Positions 25,744-36,370 of a stretch of 64,000 nt of DNA are shown here, piece after piece. Both the position numbers and the translations under genes were made by a program. The notes under the pieces are model-generated. The model was not told the origin of the DNA. It did not search any database and saw only the letters and a program-made list of their open reading frames with translations. The stretch is taken from contig WHUX01000106.1 of the NCBI GenBank assembly GCA_015179025.1, positions 62,001-126,000 on the forward strand, in the 5' to 3' direction. Within the stretch, counting starts at the first letter, position 1. Every line of letters starts with the position of its first letter. This DNA is from Terfezia claveryi (Eukaryota > Ascomycota > Pezizomycetes > Pezizales > Pezizaceae).

Positions 25744-27795
25744 TAACCTGAGGGGGGCGTATCACGCAGCTAGAAGAGCTGGAGAGGCAAGAGGCTGATA
25801 CTAAGGCTAGTATTGTATTGTTTGTATTTGCTTTATGCGTGCTCATGGGTTTATATATCGGGCTTCATCCCTAGATAGGGTGTTCGTTGTTGCCTGGGAT
25901 GATTATCACAAATATACTTTTTCCTTCTTCTATCTGTCGAACAGCTTCATACCTCGTAGGTACTTACCAACATTCTCACGAACTTGTGGACAACTGAGAT
26001 TACTACACCATGCACCCTTTTCTATTCATCATAGTCCCACTGCTCTGTGCTAAGTAGGGTTATATGACTGTAGTTCTATGTCTAAAAAGACATCAAAAAC
26101 GACATAAACTACCTTTGGAAATTTCATCTAAAAATTTCAGATAACAGCAGGCTCCCTTGAGGAACTTCCAATATACAACTATGGATTGAGATGCTTCGTC
26201 TGTGTTTGTTCTGATTTGATGTGTACTCCCATGAGTTGCAAAGAACGGGAGGTGGCTATTAAGAATTTGTATGTACATAAAAATACATCATAATCAGTTG
26301 CAATGCTTCTTCTATGCCATCCATTACTAAACTCCCTCTTCTACGAGAACTACGACTCCCTAAACCCAGTTCAGAGATGGCCTTGTTGATTTCCCCTTTA
26401 TATATCGTCGATTTGTCACAAAAAAAAAGAGCAGATTTGACGTAAACTGGCTGGGTATGAACATGTATACTGTATCTGATGCATGGCAGCCGAAGCACTC
26501 GTATTCATCTAACGCAAACAAAGATTGCTCTGTGATCCAAAAAATAAACCCCATATGCATGACATGTGCGGTGTACGGTTCCATGACCGAGCAGTATTGA
26601 GCTCCATAATCGACGCTATATGGGATCTGACTGTGAAGGTTCAATGAATAAAATATTGTTGGGTTGCCATGTGATAAACAAATTCTGCATACACCATACA
26701 TTTATCCTTACAACGATCCGTGGGTTCAATATCGATTAATTTGGGTGAGGATTAAATGCCATAGCTGAAATTGCGGGAGAGCTGTTCAAGATGGAGTTCT
26801 GGTATGCCTGCAAATAACGGTATGAGACTAGCAAAAGACCTACAAGTCATTTCAATGGAGAAAAATAACATACTGTATACACCGATATTCCTCGTTTGGC
26901 AAGTAACTTCACAACTAGACTACAACTAAGAAATTTAGAAAGTGATTCAATCAGGCTTGCAGGTGACGGTCGTCGCTGCAGAATCTACCACGGGTCGGAA
27001 TATAACAACACAGACATGCGCAAGAACGGCAGAGCAGGAAGTTAGGGTAACTCGGCTAGGGACCAGGTAAGCTCATCTCCATTCTCTTGCTCCCAATCAA
27101 CTACCCAGCGCATATGACTATGTAATCCTCATTCAAGATAGAAAGAGACATATTGCGATTGGCTTGAACTTTGCTTTTTGCCTAATATTATCAGTACCAG
27201 CCAATGCTAGATCTATTTATTATTCTGTCAGGGAATATGATACCTTTTGAGCAATAGTTCCACAGAATCTTTCCATAGTCCATCGTGAATAAACGTACAT
27301 TGGCCCTGCCTAGCGGGCGCAATCAGCTACATGGCACAGCATGTGGATGGTTGCTCTGGTGGCACTGAGGCATTCATATGAAAAGCGGTAATATTCTTGC
27401 TCATAATGATCAATAAAATTTCCCAGAGTGTCTATTAAGCTATCAGTTAACTGGCCTGTAAATTCGGGGAGAAGTGCTCACTTTCAATCAGCTGTAGTTG
27501 AGTCGGACTAATGGAAGTGCCTGCTAAGATTGTTACCGCTTCTATTAGACGAAAATAAGGCTGATAGAATTGCTCGGGAAGTATGTCCTTATAGTAAATC
27601 AAGGAGTAGGAATGACCCCACTGTTTCCATTCGTGTGCCTTAATGGTGACAGTTGGAGGTAATTGAACGGATGGGTTCCCCAAATTGAGCAGGTATAGAA
27701 TCTATTGAGGTATCCATATCCCTACCAATCTTTTCCCAAGTGGAAGGGGCAATGCAATAGGGGTCTTCCGTCTGGGCAAACTTCTTGGTGAATTT
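25744..27795. other. spacer, 2 kb
   Basis: AT-rich; no conserved coding stretch or repeat recognised. Confidence 0.4.
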
Positions 27796-28000
27796 GTTTT
27801 TTTTTCCGGTTTTTAATATACCCATTACTCCCATTCAGTCCCAGTAAGGGGACCATGAGGAGCCACCTGGAAACCCGGGTGGATTCAGGACAATGCAAGT
27901 TAATCTGCCAGGTCCGGCGCGCGGAAAGCAAAGAACAAATATAAAATAGACTCAAGTGGCGCGGAGAGGCCTGACTGAAGCCCGTGCCAGAACAAGCAAT
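27796..28000 (-). mobile_element. LINE 3' tail fragment (3'UTR with T-rich start on plus strand)
   Basis: On the minus strand this ends in an A-rich tail (plus-strand T9/T5 near 27797-27817). It carries the 3'UTR block shared with copies at 31739, 32213, 34584 and 35047: CAAGTTAATCTGCC, a CCACCTGG..CCGGGTGG hairpin (27863-27882) and ACTCCNATNNNG. The upstream limit and any target-site duplication could not be set; 28001-28929 has no recognised gene. Confidence 0.65.
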
Positions 28001-28929
28001 GCTCATAACGACTCGCAGGTGGAAAAACTCATCTCAAAAATAAGAACATCTCACAGGTGGAAAATCACATACTCATCGCTGGTGGAAACCCTAGACGTAC
28101 GCGCGAGTAGAAAAACAATCCTCAACAATCCTAATCTCAAGATAAAGAAAGGCCGTTCTAGTGGGAAGGCGAAAAGTGTTGTGTGTATGAGTCCCCCGGA
28201 AGGAATAGAGTACCAATAAACCCTTCTAGAAATCCCGCTCAAGTGGAAACCCAAGATGTGTCGTGTCATTCCGTAGAGTGTTCTGATGAAGGGAATCATC
28301 TGGTCCAGTCGTATTCCGTGGTGCGGAAGACTCGCTTGCCATGCGAAGTCCATGTGAAGCGTCAATCCCTGCCAAGTAGATAACGAGTGACGATGCTAGT
28401 TTACCAACCCTCCCTCCAGCAGATACCTAGAATTCGAGCCCCCTTATTGTCCTCTTCGATCCAGCGGCGCATGAGACCGGGTTTATATTCATTGGGGCTG
28501 CATGAAATACAACAGCTCGTGTTCAGTTGGAGGACGATCCTGCTATCCCTTTCTGTGATGTTGGTGGAATATTTGGAGGGTTCGGGGGTGGTGTTTGTGT
28601 TGTACTCCTTGCCCTTTCCCTGCCTCCGCGTATGTACGTACTGGGTGAGGGTCAGTGTTAGTAGACACGCTGTTCTGAAGAGGTGTAGTCGGGGGTGTGG
28701 TCTGAGTACTAGAGTCTGCGACCGAGGTCTGTGGCAGTGGTGGTGGTGTAGCTCGACGACTTGAACGACCTGGGCCGCCTGGACCGCCTGAATGGCAGTC
28801 ACTAGTTTTATATCTATCAATATCTCAGTTTTGCCCACATGTGAACATCATCTGCTCTGATGAACATAACCCAGCAATTCAGGCGGCGAACCAGGCCGTT
28901 TGCGCCGTTCAGGCCGTGTTAGGCCCTGA

Positions 28930-29569
28930 ACAATGGCCGGCCTGTTGCAAACACTGTCCTAATATGGGATAGAGAACAGAAGTCGGTAAACTCGTGCACG
29001 CAGTACTTAATAGACTCAGACCCAATGTGGGTCGCAGCAGGGCCATTTAGATTCACAGCCACAGTATAGGGTAGTCCGAAGCCATATCGGTATCCCAGGT
29101 AATGAGAAGGCAGACCGGCGAGCAGCATATGAGTCGGCGCTAAGGCGCATTGCTAGGAGCAGGCAGACAGCAACAGCAGCAGGCATATTAAGGCAGCTAG
29201 CTAATCCAGCAGAAAGGTCCAACGGTCAGAACCAGGGTTCGGTACAAACAAGTCCGATGGCACAGGCAAGCACTCTCCACCTACACCTGGTTTCGCACCA
29301 ACCGGGGGCCCTTCAACAGCTGGCTATTTACCATCAGGAAAACAGACTCACCTGCATGTTCATATTGCAACCATCCAACTGAAGATGGATACCACGTTGC
29401 CTTTCATTGCCCTCATCACCAGGAACCACGCCGTAAGCTCATAGGCTGCGCCTCAACATGGGAAGAGCTGGATGAGCCGATATGGAGGAGAGAAGAGGGA
29501 GAAGAGCATAAGTGGGACGCGGTGGAGGCGTACTTAGCCTACCTATACCACCCCCTTGCTGGACGTTAA
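28930..29569 (+). mobile_element. LINE ORF2 3' fragment (end of RNase H plus C-terminal zinc finger), broken
   Basis: Reads SHIGIPGNEKADRRAAYES, the RNase H end motif (H..GIPGNExAD), then after a frameshift near 29225 YTWFRTNRGPFNSWLF and CSYCNHPTEDGYHVAFHCPH, the C..C..H..C finger found at the C-terminus of Tad1/I-type ORF2. It closes at YLAYLYHPLAGR and a stop at 29569. It differs from the copies at 32 kb and 54 kb, so it is a third lineage. No reverse transcriptase part is present. Confidence 0.75.
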
Positions 29570-29817
29570 CTACGTACACCGTCCCCTTGGTTGACATTGA
29601 CGGGAGCCAATAGTCCTATTCCATCTGAATCCATCAGCTAAAACTGTTTAAACCAACCGGACACTATCCATCGTAATTATAGACCCACTAGCCAGCAGTA
29701 ATTGCAATAGCTCCCTATGGCAATAATTGCGAAGCGGGATTCAGTGGAATACAAGAAGAGATGTGTAGAGTTAGGTTCTAGCAGTCTATATGAGATCATT
29801 CATCTTGTTGTTCTTGC

Positions 29818-29880
29818 CAGCTGTTCACGGGGTGGTCTTGGCTGTTCACGGGGTGGTCTTGGCTGTTCGCGGCGTGATGT
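29818..29880 (+). repeat. 22-bp tandem repeat, three units
   Basis: Units of GCTGTTCACGGGGTGGTCTT repeated about three times, the last being GCTGTTCGCGGCGTGATG. The flanks CATCTTGTTGTTCTTGCCAG and CCAAGGTTGCCAT recur near 55137-55370, so 29.8-30.0 kb and 55.1-55.4 kb are copies of one dispersed repeat. Confidence 0.6.
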
Positions 29881-30753
29881 AACTGTGTCCTCGCTCTGGC
29901 CGGGTTGGGTGTAGAGGGGAGAAAGGATGCGAAGGTTGTGTTGTGGGATGCAAGGGCAGGTGGGAAGGTTGTGAGTTGTGGCCAACATTGTGGGCCAAGG
30001 TTGCCATGGGTGGGAAGCAGTCACTAAGCCATATCGGTAGTCTGGTTGGCACAATATCCTCCACAGACTACCGTATGAATATTGTAAATATTATTAAGTA
30101 GTTTAGCTTTGAGCATCCGGGCTTCCGGGGTGGCTCGTCGTGCGACCCCTAAAGTTGTTGCGCACACGAGTACTGAGTTCAAAAAAAAAAAAATAAAATA
30201 AAATAAAATCACCAGTGGCCATACCGAGGTTGTAGACATGCTATAGAGGTACCAAATGTACGACCCTGATTCATGGTTGCTGGAGAATTAGCCTCGGCCT
30301 TGGTTGAGCTGCTATCGAAGTTCTTCTTTCCATAGCTGCAAAGCTGGTAATGGCAATTAGTCAACAATTATGGCCCAATTTGTATAGATCACCTGACTGC
30401 AACTACAGCTGGATATGGGAGCGTAAGGATACTTTGCTACCTACATTCCGCGTATTTACAATTTTTCTTTTCCTAAATACCCCGTGAATTTACAAAAATT
30501 ATAGTATAATAAATAAACTATCGATCATGTCGTCTGACAACAGAGGTCGAGTGAATGAATAAATAGTAGAAATATAAGTGCTCAGTGGTATTCCAACCAA
30601 AACAACGACGATAACTAAAAAAAAACCACAACAGAATCTCGCGCACAACTAACAATTTTTAATCAAGGGACCGCATATGAGTACTGAATTTTTTTCTTAT
30701 AAAGAAAAAAAAAAAGCCCTATGCTTTCACTCTCCCCACGCTCCAATGTTCGT
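29881..30753. other. spacer with dispersed motif
   Basis: No gene. TAGTCTGGTTGGCACAA at 30038-30054; an A-rich run (AAATAAAATAAAATAAAA) near 30185. Confidence 0.4.
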
Positions 30754-30915
30754 CTATTGACCCCTGCAATTCGGACAATCCTTACATTCCGGACCGCTGA
30801 AGTGATAAACAATAACCTCTAGTTGAACTTCACATCCAGGTTTGCCACAAAGTTTTTCTTTGATAACCACCTTGCTGCAGCAGTTTGTACAATAGATTAC
30901 GTCTATGCGACACAT
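30754..30915 (-). CDS. small cysteine-rich protein, 53 residues, hypothetical
   Basis: An uninterrupted ATG-to-stop frame encoding 53 residues with nine cysteines. It starts MCRIDVIYCTNCCSKV; the middle has LCGKPGCEV; the end is GPECKDCPNCRGQ. The paired C-x2-C spacing suggests a zinc-binding ribbon rather than a secreted disulfide protein, and there is no signal peptide. It stands alone among LINE fragments. I do not recognise a family. Chance is unlikely to place nine Cys in 53 residues, but expression is unproven. Confidence 0.4.
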   Translation of the reverse strand: MCRIDVIYCTNCCSKVVIKEKLCGKPGCEVQLEVIVYHFSGPECKDCPNCRGQ

Positions 30916-31727
30916 TGTATTTCCTGTATGTAGATATCTTTTTAGTTGTGGTTCTTTGAGTAAGTTTAACAGTGTTCTTCTGGTGTATACAGAGGTAAGA
31001 TGTTGTTTCTAAACTTTATTGCTCTGCTGAATAGTCAGGATGTTATAGAACGAAGTATTTTATAGGCAATTTATACAGGTAGGAAGTTGGCCACTGCGGT
31101 AATCATGGCCCGGCCCCTGGTGGCTACCATGTAGTGGCCGATGGAGATCTAGCATTTGCGGGTCATACTTAAATTGACCTATACATATGACACATGTGAT
31201 TTCTGTTCAAGCACTTTCAGAAGCAGGACATCACGATTAGCTATTTTGCTTTATTCGAAGGATCCATTGCCAGTACAGTAGTACCCCTTCGAGTTCCCCT
31301 CCAGCCTCCAGGGTCGGGATTTAGCTCTTAAGACTTTCGCGGCATCAAATTGATTTGTTAAAGCTTATCCTGTACTTGTTTGTTATATACTCACCTATTC
31401 TAATAGCTATACCTGTCTACTGGAGCTTGGATTCTACTCTTCCTCACTCTCCTCTTCTTCTTCTTCTTCTTCTGAGTTAAGTATCAAAGCCTCGAAATAT
31501 AAATATGATGAGACTATTGATATTCTGCTTACTACTACTTGTATGCCTTCAAAAGTAGGTAGGAAGCCTTATAGAAAACCCAATGATGAGGTAGAGATAC
31601 TAGCATTTACTGATTAGTAATGTTCTCTAGGTCTTAAAGTTTGCTCAAGGTTTACTTTACTAACTATCCTCTAACTGGCCGTACCTTTCTAAAACTCAAA
31701 GAGCATTCTGCTTGCAGGTACTAAAAC
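30916..31727. other. spacer with a coding-like fossil
   Basis: Between about 31440 and 31617 one plus-strand frame (Ser-rich, then KYKYDETIDILLTTTCMPSK and ending EVEILAFTD-stop) has protein-like composition but no start or neighbours. It may be a relic of a mobile element. Nothing else is seen. Confidence 0.25.
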
Positions 31728-31910
31728 AACCTTTCTTCTTTTTTTTTTTTTTTTTTAAAAAAATACTTGTGACTCCGTCAGGGAGCCATGAGGAGCCACT
31801 CGGAAGCCCGAGTGGATTCAAGGGAAGGGCAAGTTAATCTGCCAAACCCACGCAACTAAATACAAAGAAGGGGTGCCCCGTGCTGTCATTAATGGACTGG
31901 CCAATAACCC

Positions 31911-31924
31911 GTAGGCCTGACTGA
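31911..31924 (+). repeat. target-site duplication, left copy (GTAGGCCTGACTGA)
   Basis: A 14-bp sequence repeated exactly at 32215-32228 on the other side of the nested LINE fragment. This is the product expected from target-primed reverse transcription. Confidence 0.9.
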
Positions 31925-32214
31925 ACGAGACTACGGAGGCCTTTTTCGAGCTATTATTCCGAGAGCTCACTTAGTACACCAATATTTACGAGTCCCTTTT
32001 GTTTCAGTCTGCAAGTGTTTCAGTTACCTTAGTTCATCTTCTTTTCGCAAGATTTTCTTCGGTCACAGTTCATCATTTGTGTATTTATTTTGCGTGGGTC
32101 TGGCAGATTAACTTGCCTTACCCTTGAATCCACCGGGTTTCCGTGTGGCTCCTCATAGTCCCCCTAACGGGGCTACATAGGAGTATCAAGTATTTATAAA
32201 AAAAATAAAAAAAA
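31925..32214 (+). mobile_element. nested, 5'-truncated LINE (290 bp) with A-rich tail
   Basis: Starts inside the end of ORF2 (ETTEAFFELLFRELT-stop, close to the host copy's ATEAFFKLLFEKFI) and continues through the 3'UTR block (CAGATTAACTTGCC, CTCCTCATAGTCCCC, ACATAGGAGTATCAAG). It ends in an A7TA8 tail. It sits antisense in another copy of its own family, between perfect 14-bp duplications. Confidence 0.9.
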
Positions 32215-32228
32215 GTAGGCCTGACTGA
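32215..32228 (+). repeat. target-site duplication, right copy (GTAGGCCTGACTGA)
   Basis: Directly follows the A-rich tail of the nested LINE and is identical to 31911-31924. Confidence 0.9.
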
Positions 32229-33082
32229 GCCTCACCCTTTGAGCTGGACTGAGAAATATAGAACAAAGGGCACTCGTGAATACGGTAAGCACTAAAGGAA
32301 CTGAGAACTCTCGATATCCGCTGACCCCCACTGGAATGGAACTAAATAAACTTTTCGAACAATAGCTTGAAAAAGGCCTCCGTGGCCTCATAGGATTCCT
32401 CTCCCTCCTTTCTCCACTCCGGTTTGTCCAGCTGCGTTTCTCTCCTAGTAAAGCTCCCCGGGAGCGGTTGAAGCGAGGGCAGTCAAAGACAACGTGTGAA
32501 CCCGACTCTGAAGGATGGCCGCACATGCACGCCTCTGACTCTGCTTTGCCGATATGATGTAGCCAGCTCTTCTGGGGGCCCTTGTTTGTTCGCATCCACG
32601 TGTAGGCTGAGAGGGCATGACGGTCCCATTCCACTCTTCTAGCCCCGTATCCCGCTTTCGTTCTCGCCTCTTTTCGTATGGCTTTAGAGGACGCACGGAG
32701 ACCCCCTTCTGTTGCCATACACATTCGGCCTGTGAACTCTCCTAAATGAGACTGGAAGCTCGCAATCCGGTCTGCCTGTTCGTTCCCTGGAATGCCCAGA
32801 TGACCCCTGACCCATGATAACTGAAGGTCCCTGTGTGAATTGGTGATCAAGCGAGCCTTGATCTCTTTCTCGATGCTGGATCTGGGGGGAGAGCCTGAAC
32901 TCATGTTACGGACTGCCTGGATTGCTGCTTGGGAATCTGACAGAATCGCCAGCATATCCGAGTCCTCCTTGCGTAGAGCTAGTTGCATTGCAAAGAGTTC
33001 ACCATCCGCTACTGTGGCTTGGTCTCCTAGGAAGCCACCATAGTCTTCCGGGTTGCCTCCTGTCCAATCTAACCTATTCTTC

Positions 33083-34572
33083 TACAAAGGGTGAGATCGG
33101 CTTATTCTTCTTCTACTACAGTAAGAAACCTTTAGAGACTTGCCTTCTCCTTTGTCTATTACCTTTTACAAACCAAGTAGAACTATCTAACAATGACTAC
33201 AATTCCTTAATGGAGCTTGTGAAATCTAGGATAATAGGCTTCATAATACTTTACCAACCTAACTACTATGAATCTTTTCGATTGATGTACCAATTGTAGA
33301 ATAATATAATATATATAAATAAGCATGTCTTCCTTAAGTATATGTTACCTGGTATATGATCCTATAGATATTGCCAAACCTGACATACCTAACTAAGCTA
33401 TCTATCTATACTATGTAGGTATGTATATATGTAGCTAAGTATACGGCTCTATAGTAACTAGTACCATACAGGGTATTTCTTATCAATAAACCTTCCTATT
33501 ACAGCTAGACTATTTATATATTACCCAATCAGGTACTTTTGATATAAGAATACCTTAGTAAACAACCTCGAAAAAATAAGAATATTCTTCTATCAAATAT
33601 ATTCTTATTTTGTATGGGGGTGGGGGGCGGTAAATTCTTATATTACATATTCTTATATTGAGAGTATACTGTACAAAGTATTTTTTTCCTAACAAGAAAA
33701 CCTATTACTCGTGTGCCTCCAACATAAGAACAAAGCAACGGCTAGTCTTGGTAGGTCATGCATTGGGGACAGATGTTGATATAACAACTGATTGTCCGCC
33801 CGCAACTAGTGCAGGTCTTTGTGGGTCCTTGAGTAGAGCTATCAGTAATGGGTCGAGTGGTTGCTTTTTGCATCTTCCTTCTGTGGTTTTGAAGACGGGT
33901 TTGATTACGAGGGCTGCTGTTTGTTGTGGTGTCTGATTGCGATGTTAACCCGAAGTGTTTGTATCGTAGAGTGGGATGTTTTAAGTTTTAGATCTTTTCT
34001 GGTGTCTTAGGATGGTGGAACATTCAGAGCAGGCTCTGACCTTGCTTATATACCAGAGAGTTGAGCCAGTTAGCCTAAAATTAACAGCTACTTGGCCAAT
34101 AGCAAAGTGCTCATTGTCGACATACCACATGACGAAATCGCAACGATAATCCCTCAAGCTGTCACTGACAGAAGCAAAGATATATGTCAAAAGCATTACG
34201 TGTGTGTGGCATCTGAGTCTCGGGGGTGTCTATAGACCCCAATTCTACCCTCTTCTATTCCTCTATTTCTGCTTCACGCAACGTCCTGGATTCTAGGCGA
34301 GCTAATACAATAAATTCCCCCTTGGAGCCACGTTACCTATCTGTATCATAAGCCTTGTTCACAGTAGCGCTGCCTGGAGCCCGTCCATAGCCCCTTGACC
34401 TACAGCCCCGTTACACAAGCCTGTTTTGGGCACCCGGTTTGTGTGCATCTATTGTATCCACTGGCAATACTGAGTATAAGCTTCACTGTTCATGATGAAT
34501 AGCTGTTTACCAGCAAGGCCCATTACTCCTTTGGTAGAGATCCCAAAAATCAATAATTACATTGGGCGACAT
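33083..34572. other. spacer, 1.5 kb
   Basis: AT-rich; no gene recognised. An open frame to 33297 begins in the LINE edge and has no family resemblance. Confidence 0.35.
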
Positions 34573-34583
34573 TCTAAGTGGCA

Positions 34584-34919
34584 TTTTTTTTTTCTTTTTT
34601 TTTTAAAATACTCATTACTCCTATTCGATCCCAGGGGGGGTCATGAGGAGCCACCGTGGATTCAGGACAATGCAAGCTGATCTGCCAGGTCCGGCGCGCA
34701 AGAGCAAAAAAGAGCAAATGAACTCAAGGTCATGCTGTCATTAACAGACTTGCGCCCGATGACCCCAAGAGGCCTGATTGCAAAGAAAGGAAAACCAAAA
34801 GTGGAAACTAATAAACAAAACTCAAGTGCCTGCGGGCAGGCAGGTGTGACTAAAGGAAAGCAAATACACTCAAGTGAGACAGAGACTCCCGTGCTGGCAC
34901 CGGCTAATACGGTACCAGA
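34584..34919 (-). mobile_element. 5'-truncated LINE 3'UTR copy (336 bp) with perfect target-site duplication
   Basis: Same 3'UTR as the 31.7-kb copy in minus orientation (T-rich at 34584-34604, ATGAGGAGCCAC, GCTGATCTGCCAGGTCC). It is flanked by identical 11-bp TCTAAGTGGCA at 34573-34583 and 34920-34930. The internal hairpin has collapsed to CCACCGTGG (34651-34659). It contains no coding sequence. Confidence 0.85.
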
Positions 34920-34982
34920 TCTAAGTGGCATTGGGTCAAGAGAAACACCATGACCCTGAGGCCGGGTTCTGAACCATACAGC

Positions 34983-35047
34983 CTCCTCATGGCCCCCCTA
35001 ACGGGGCCGCATAGGAGTAACAAAGTATTTAATAAAATAAAAAAAAA
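34983..35047 (+). mobile_element. extremely short LINE 3' end (65 bp) with A-rich tail
   Basis: CTCCTCATGGCC..GGGGCC, GCATAGGAGTAACAAAG and an A-rich tail (AATAAAATAAAAAAAAA) match the last 65 bp of the family. Flanks TGAACCATACAGC (34970-34982) and TGACCCATACAGC (35048-35060) form a 13-bp duplication with one difference. Confidence 0.75.
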
Positions 35048-35197
35048 TGACCCATACAGCAATGTGCCTCCACCAGCAATGGGCCCGCTATAGCTGGGTG
35101 GGCCGACCCATACACCAATCGCGCTACTGACTGACCCATCTAGTCTGGTTGGCACTGGCCCATCCAGCAATGGCCCAGCCCATTCACCTTTCTCACG

Positions 35198-35690
35198 CTA
35201 ATCCACTGTTGCATGCATCAGTTCACGAAATAGGTATTCTATAGACGTTGCATACCAAACCATTATCACTACCGGTATCCATATTGCATACAAAACAATA
35301 ACAAATAAACAATCCCAAAATGCCAGCGAAATTATCACCCCACGAGCAAATAATATTAACAAAAATTTTAAAATACCCCCAAAAAAACATAGAATGTGAC
35401 AGGCAACAAATAAATAAACAAATATCCCAAAATATAACACAAGAAAAGAAAAATTAGCAAAGAGAACCAGCCTGATCATTGAGAGCCTGCTCGGTAGGGA
35501 ATAATGACTGATGAATTATTCCAATTAGAACACCGTTGCTTTGCCCCTTTACCCTAGACGGTTGAACATAATTTTTTATTCGGGAAGGATAAGAAGATGA
35601 CGTACTCAAACCGGGTGCGATTCTGGTTTGTCTTCGCCCATGTGAGGAACGCAGTCTGGATCTCATCGGATTAGCAGTGGGTATAGACAT
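35198..35690 (-). CDS. hypothetical protein: basic N-terminus plus hydrophobic C-terminal half, in two overlapping frames
   Basis: From ATG 35690 a Ser/Arg-rich segment (MSIPTANPMRSRLRSSHGRR) runs to 35454. A second minus frame beginning at 35479 continues with about 93 residues that are almost entirely hydrophobic, perhaps three or four membrane helices (LYFGIFVYLFVACHILCFF, ISLAFWDCLFVIVLYAIW), ending MHATVD. One frameshift would fuse them into about 160 residues. The hydrophobic bias could also be an artefact of A-rich plus-strand DNA. Family unknown. Confidence 0.3.
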
Positions 35691-35999
35691 AAGTAGGCTC
35701 GTAACGTTAGGCTCGTCACGAAGAAAATAAGTCTCATTTTAAGGCTTGCTTATTTAACAAAAGGTAGCAAAACCGGAGGATATATAGACCGAGGTGCAGC
35801 TAGTTCGCGCTGCCCCATCACCTCGCCACTTTGGAATTTACTCCTATTCTTTCTACATGTGTACGTACATATCTTTTTTCCCTTCCCCGCTTATGTGCAT
35901 TTGGAAATAGGCGTGAGCTGGCTACATTGTGATGGAAGGAAGTAAAAGTAGAATAAGGAAAAGAAGACTTCCGTATTGGCGAGTTTAGGGTAAATACGG

Positions 36000-36370
36000 G
36001 TGTGATGGATATGAAAAAATAAAGTAGCCATATGGCTAGGTGGTTGCACGTCAAGCTGGGAACGGGCTGATATTGTACATTTGGCGGGTTGAACGTACAG
36101 CTAGGGAAGAGGCGAATCTTGCATATATGACAGGCCGAATATATAGCTGGGAAAGAGGCGAATATTGGATATATCGCAGGCTGAATATCCAGCTGGGGAA
36201 GCGGCGAATATTGCAAATATGGCGGTTGAACATCCAGCTAATGAAGGGGTGATTTCAGGGTACACACGGTAATGGTGGATTTGCAAAGATCAAGCGGCCA
36301 TATGGCTAGGTGCTTGCACGTCAAGCTGGGGAATGGGCTAATATTGTCTATATGGCGGGTTGACGTCCAG
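36000..36370 (+). repeat. 44-46-bp minisatellite with higher-order repeat
   Basis: Five to seven degenerate units such as CCAGCTGGGGAAGCGGCGAA plus TATTGCAAATATGGCGG. The leading block GGCCATATGGCTAGGTG.TTGCACGTCAAGCTGGG occurs twice (about 36026 and 36297), giving a longer repeat of about 270 bp. Open frames on both strands here are repeat artefacts. Confidence 0.75.

Larger units (their letters stand above)
31739..33070 (-). mobile_element. 5'-truncated LINE with RNase H and 3'UTR, interrupted by a second LINE
   Basis: Reading leftwards: RNase H (GELFAMQLALRKEDSDMLAI, SDSQAAIQAV, WVRGHLGIPGNEQADR), a C-terminal finger (CMCGHPSESGSHVVFDCPR), the ORF2 end ATEAFFKLLFEKFI, then the 3'UTR and a poly(A) tail seen as T18 at 31739 onwards. 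The flanks AACCTTTCTTC (31728-31738) and AACCTATTCTTC (33071-33082) look like a one-difference target-site duplication. One frameshift lies near a CCCGGGG run (about 32456). The 3'UTR is split by the insertion at 31925-32214. Confidence 0.85.

Noticed and set aside
27796..27990. Self-cleaving ribozyme (hammerhead or HDV-like) in the LINE 3'UTR
   Set aside because: Stem-loops are present, but the hammerhead core (CUGAUGA..GAAA) is absent and an HDV-type double pseudoknot could not be drawn.
31739..32228. A 470-bp MITE with homopolymer-tipped inverted repeats
   Set aside because: The inverted ends are two opposite LINE tails; the 14-bp target-site duplication explains the arrangement better.
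36040..36286. Several overlapping 60-130-residue frames
   Set aside because: All arise from the 44-46-bp minisatellite.
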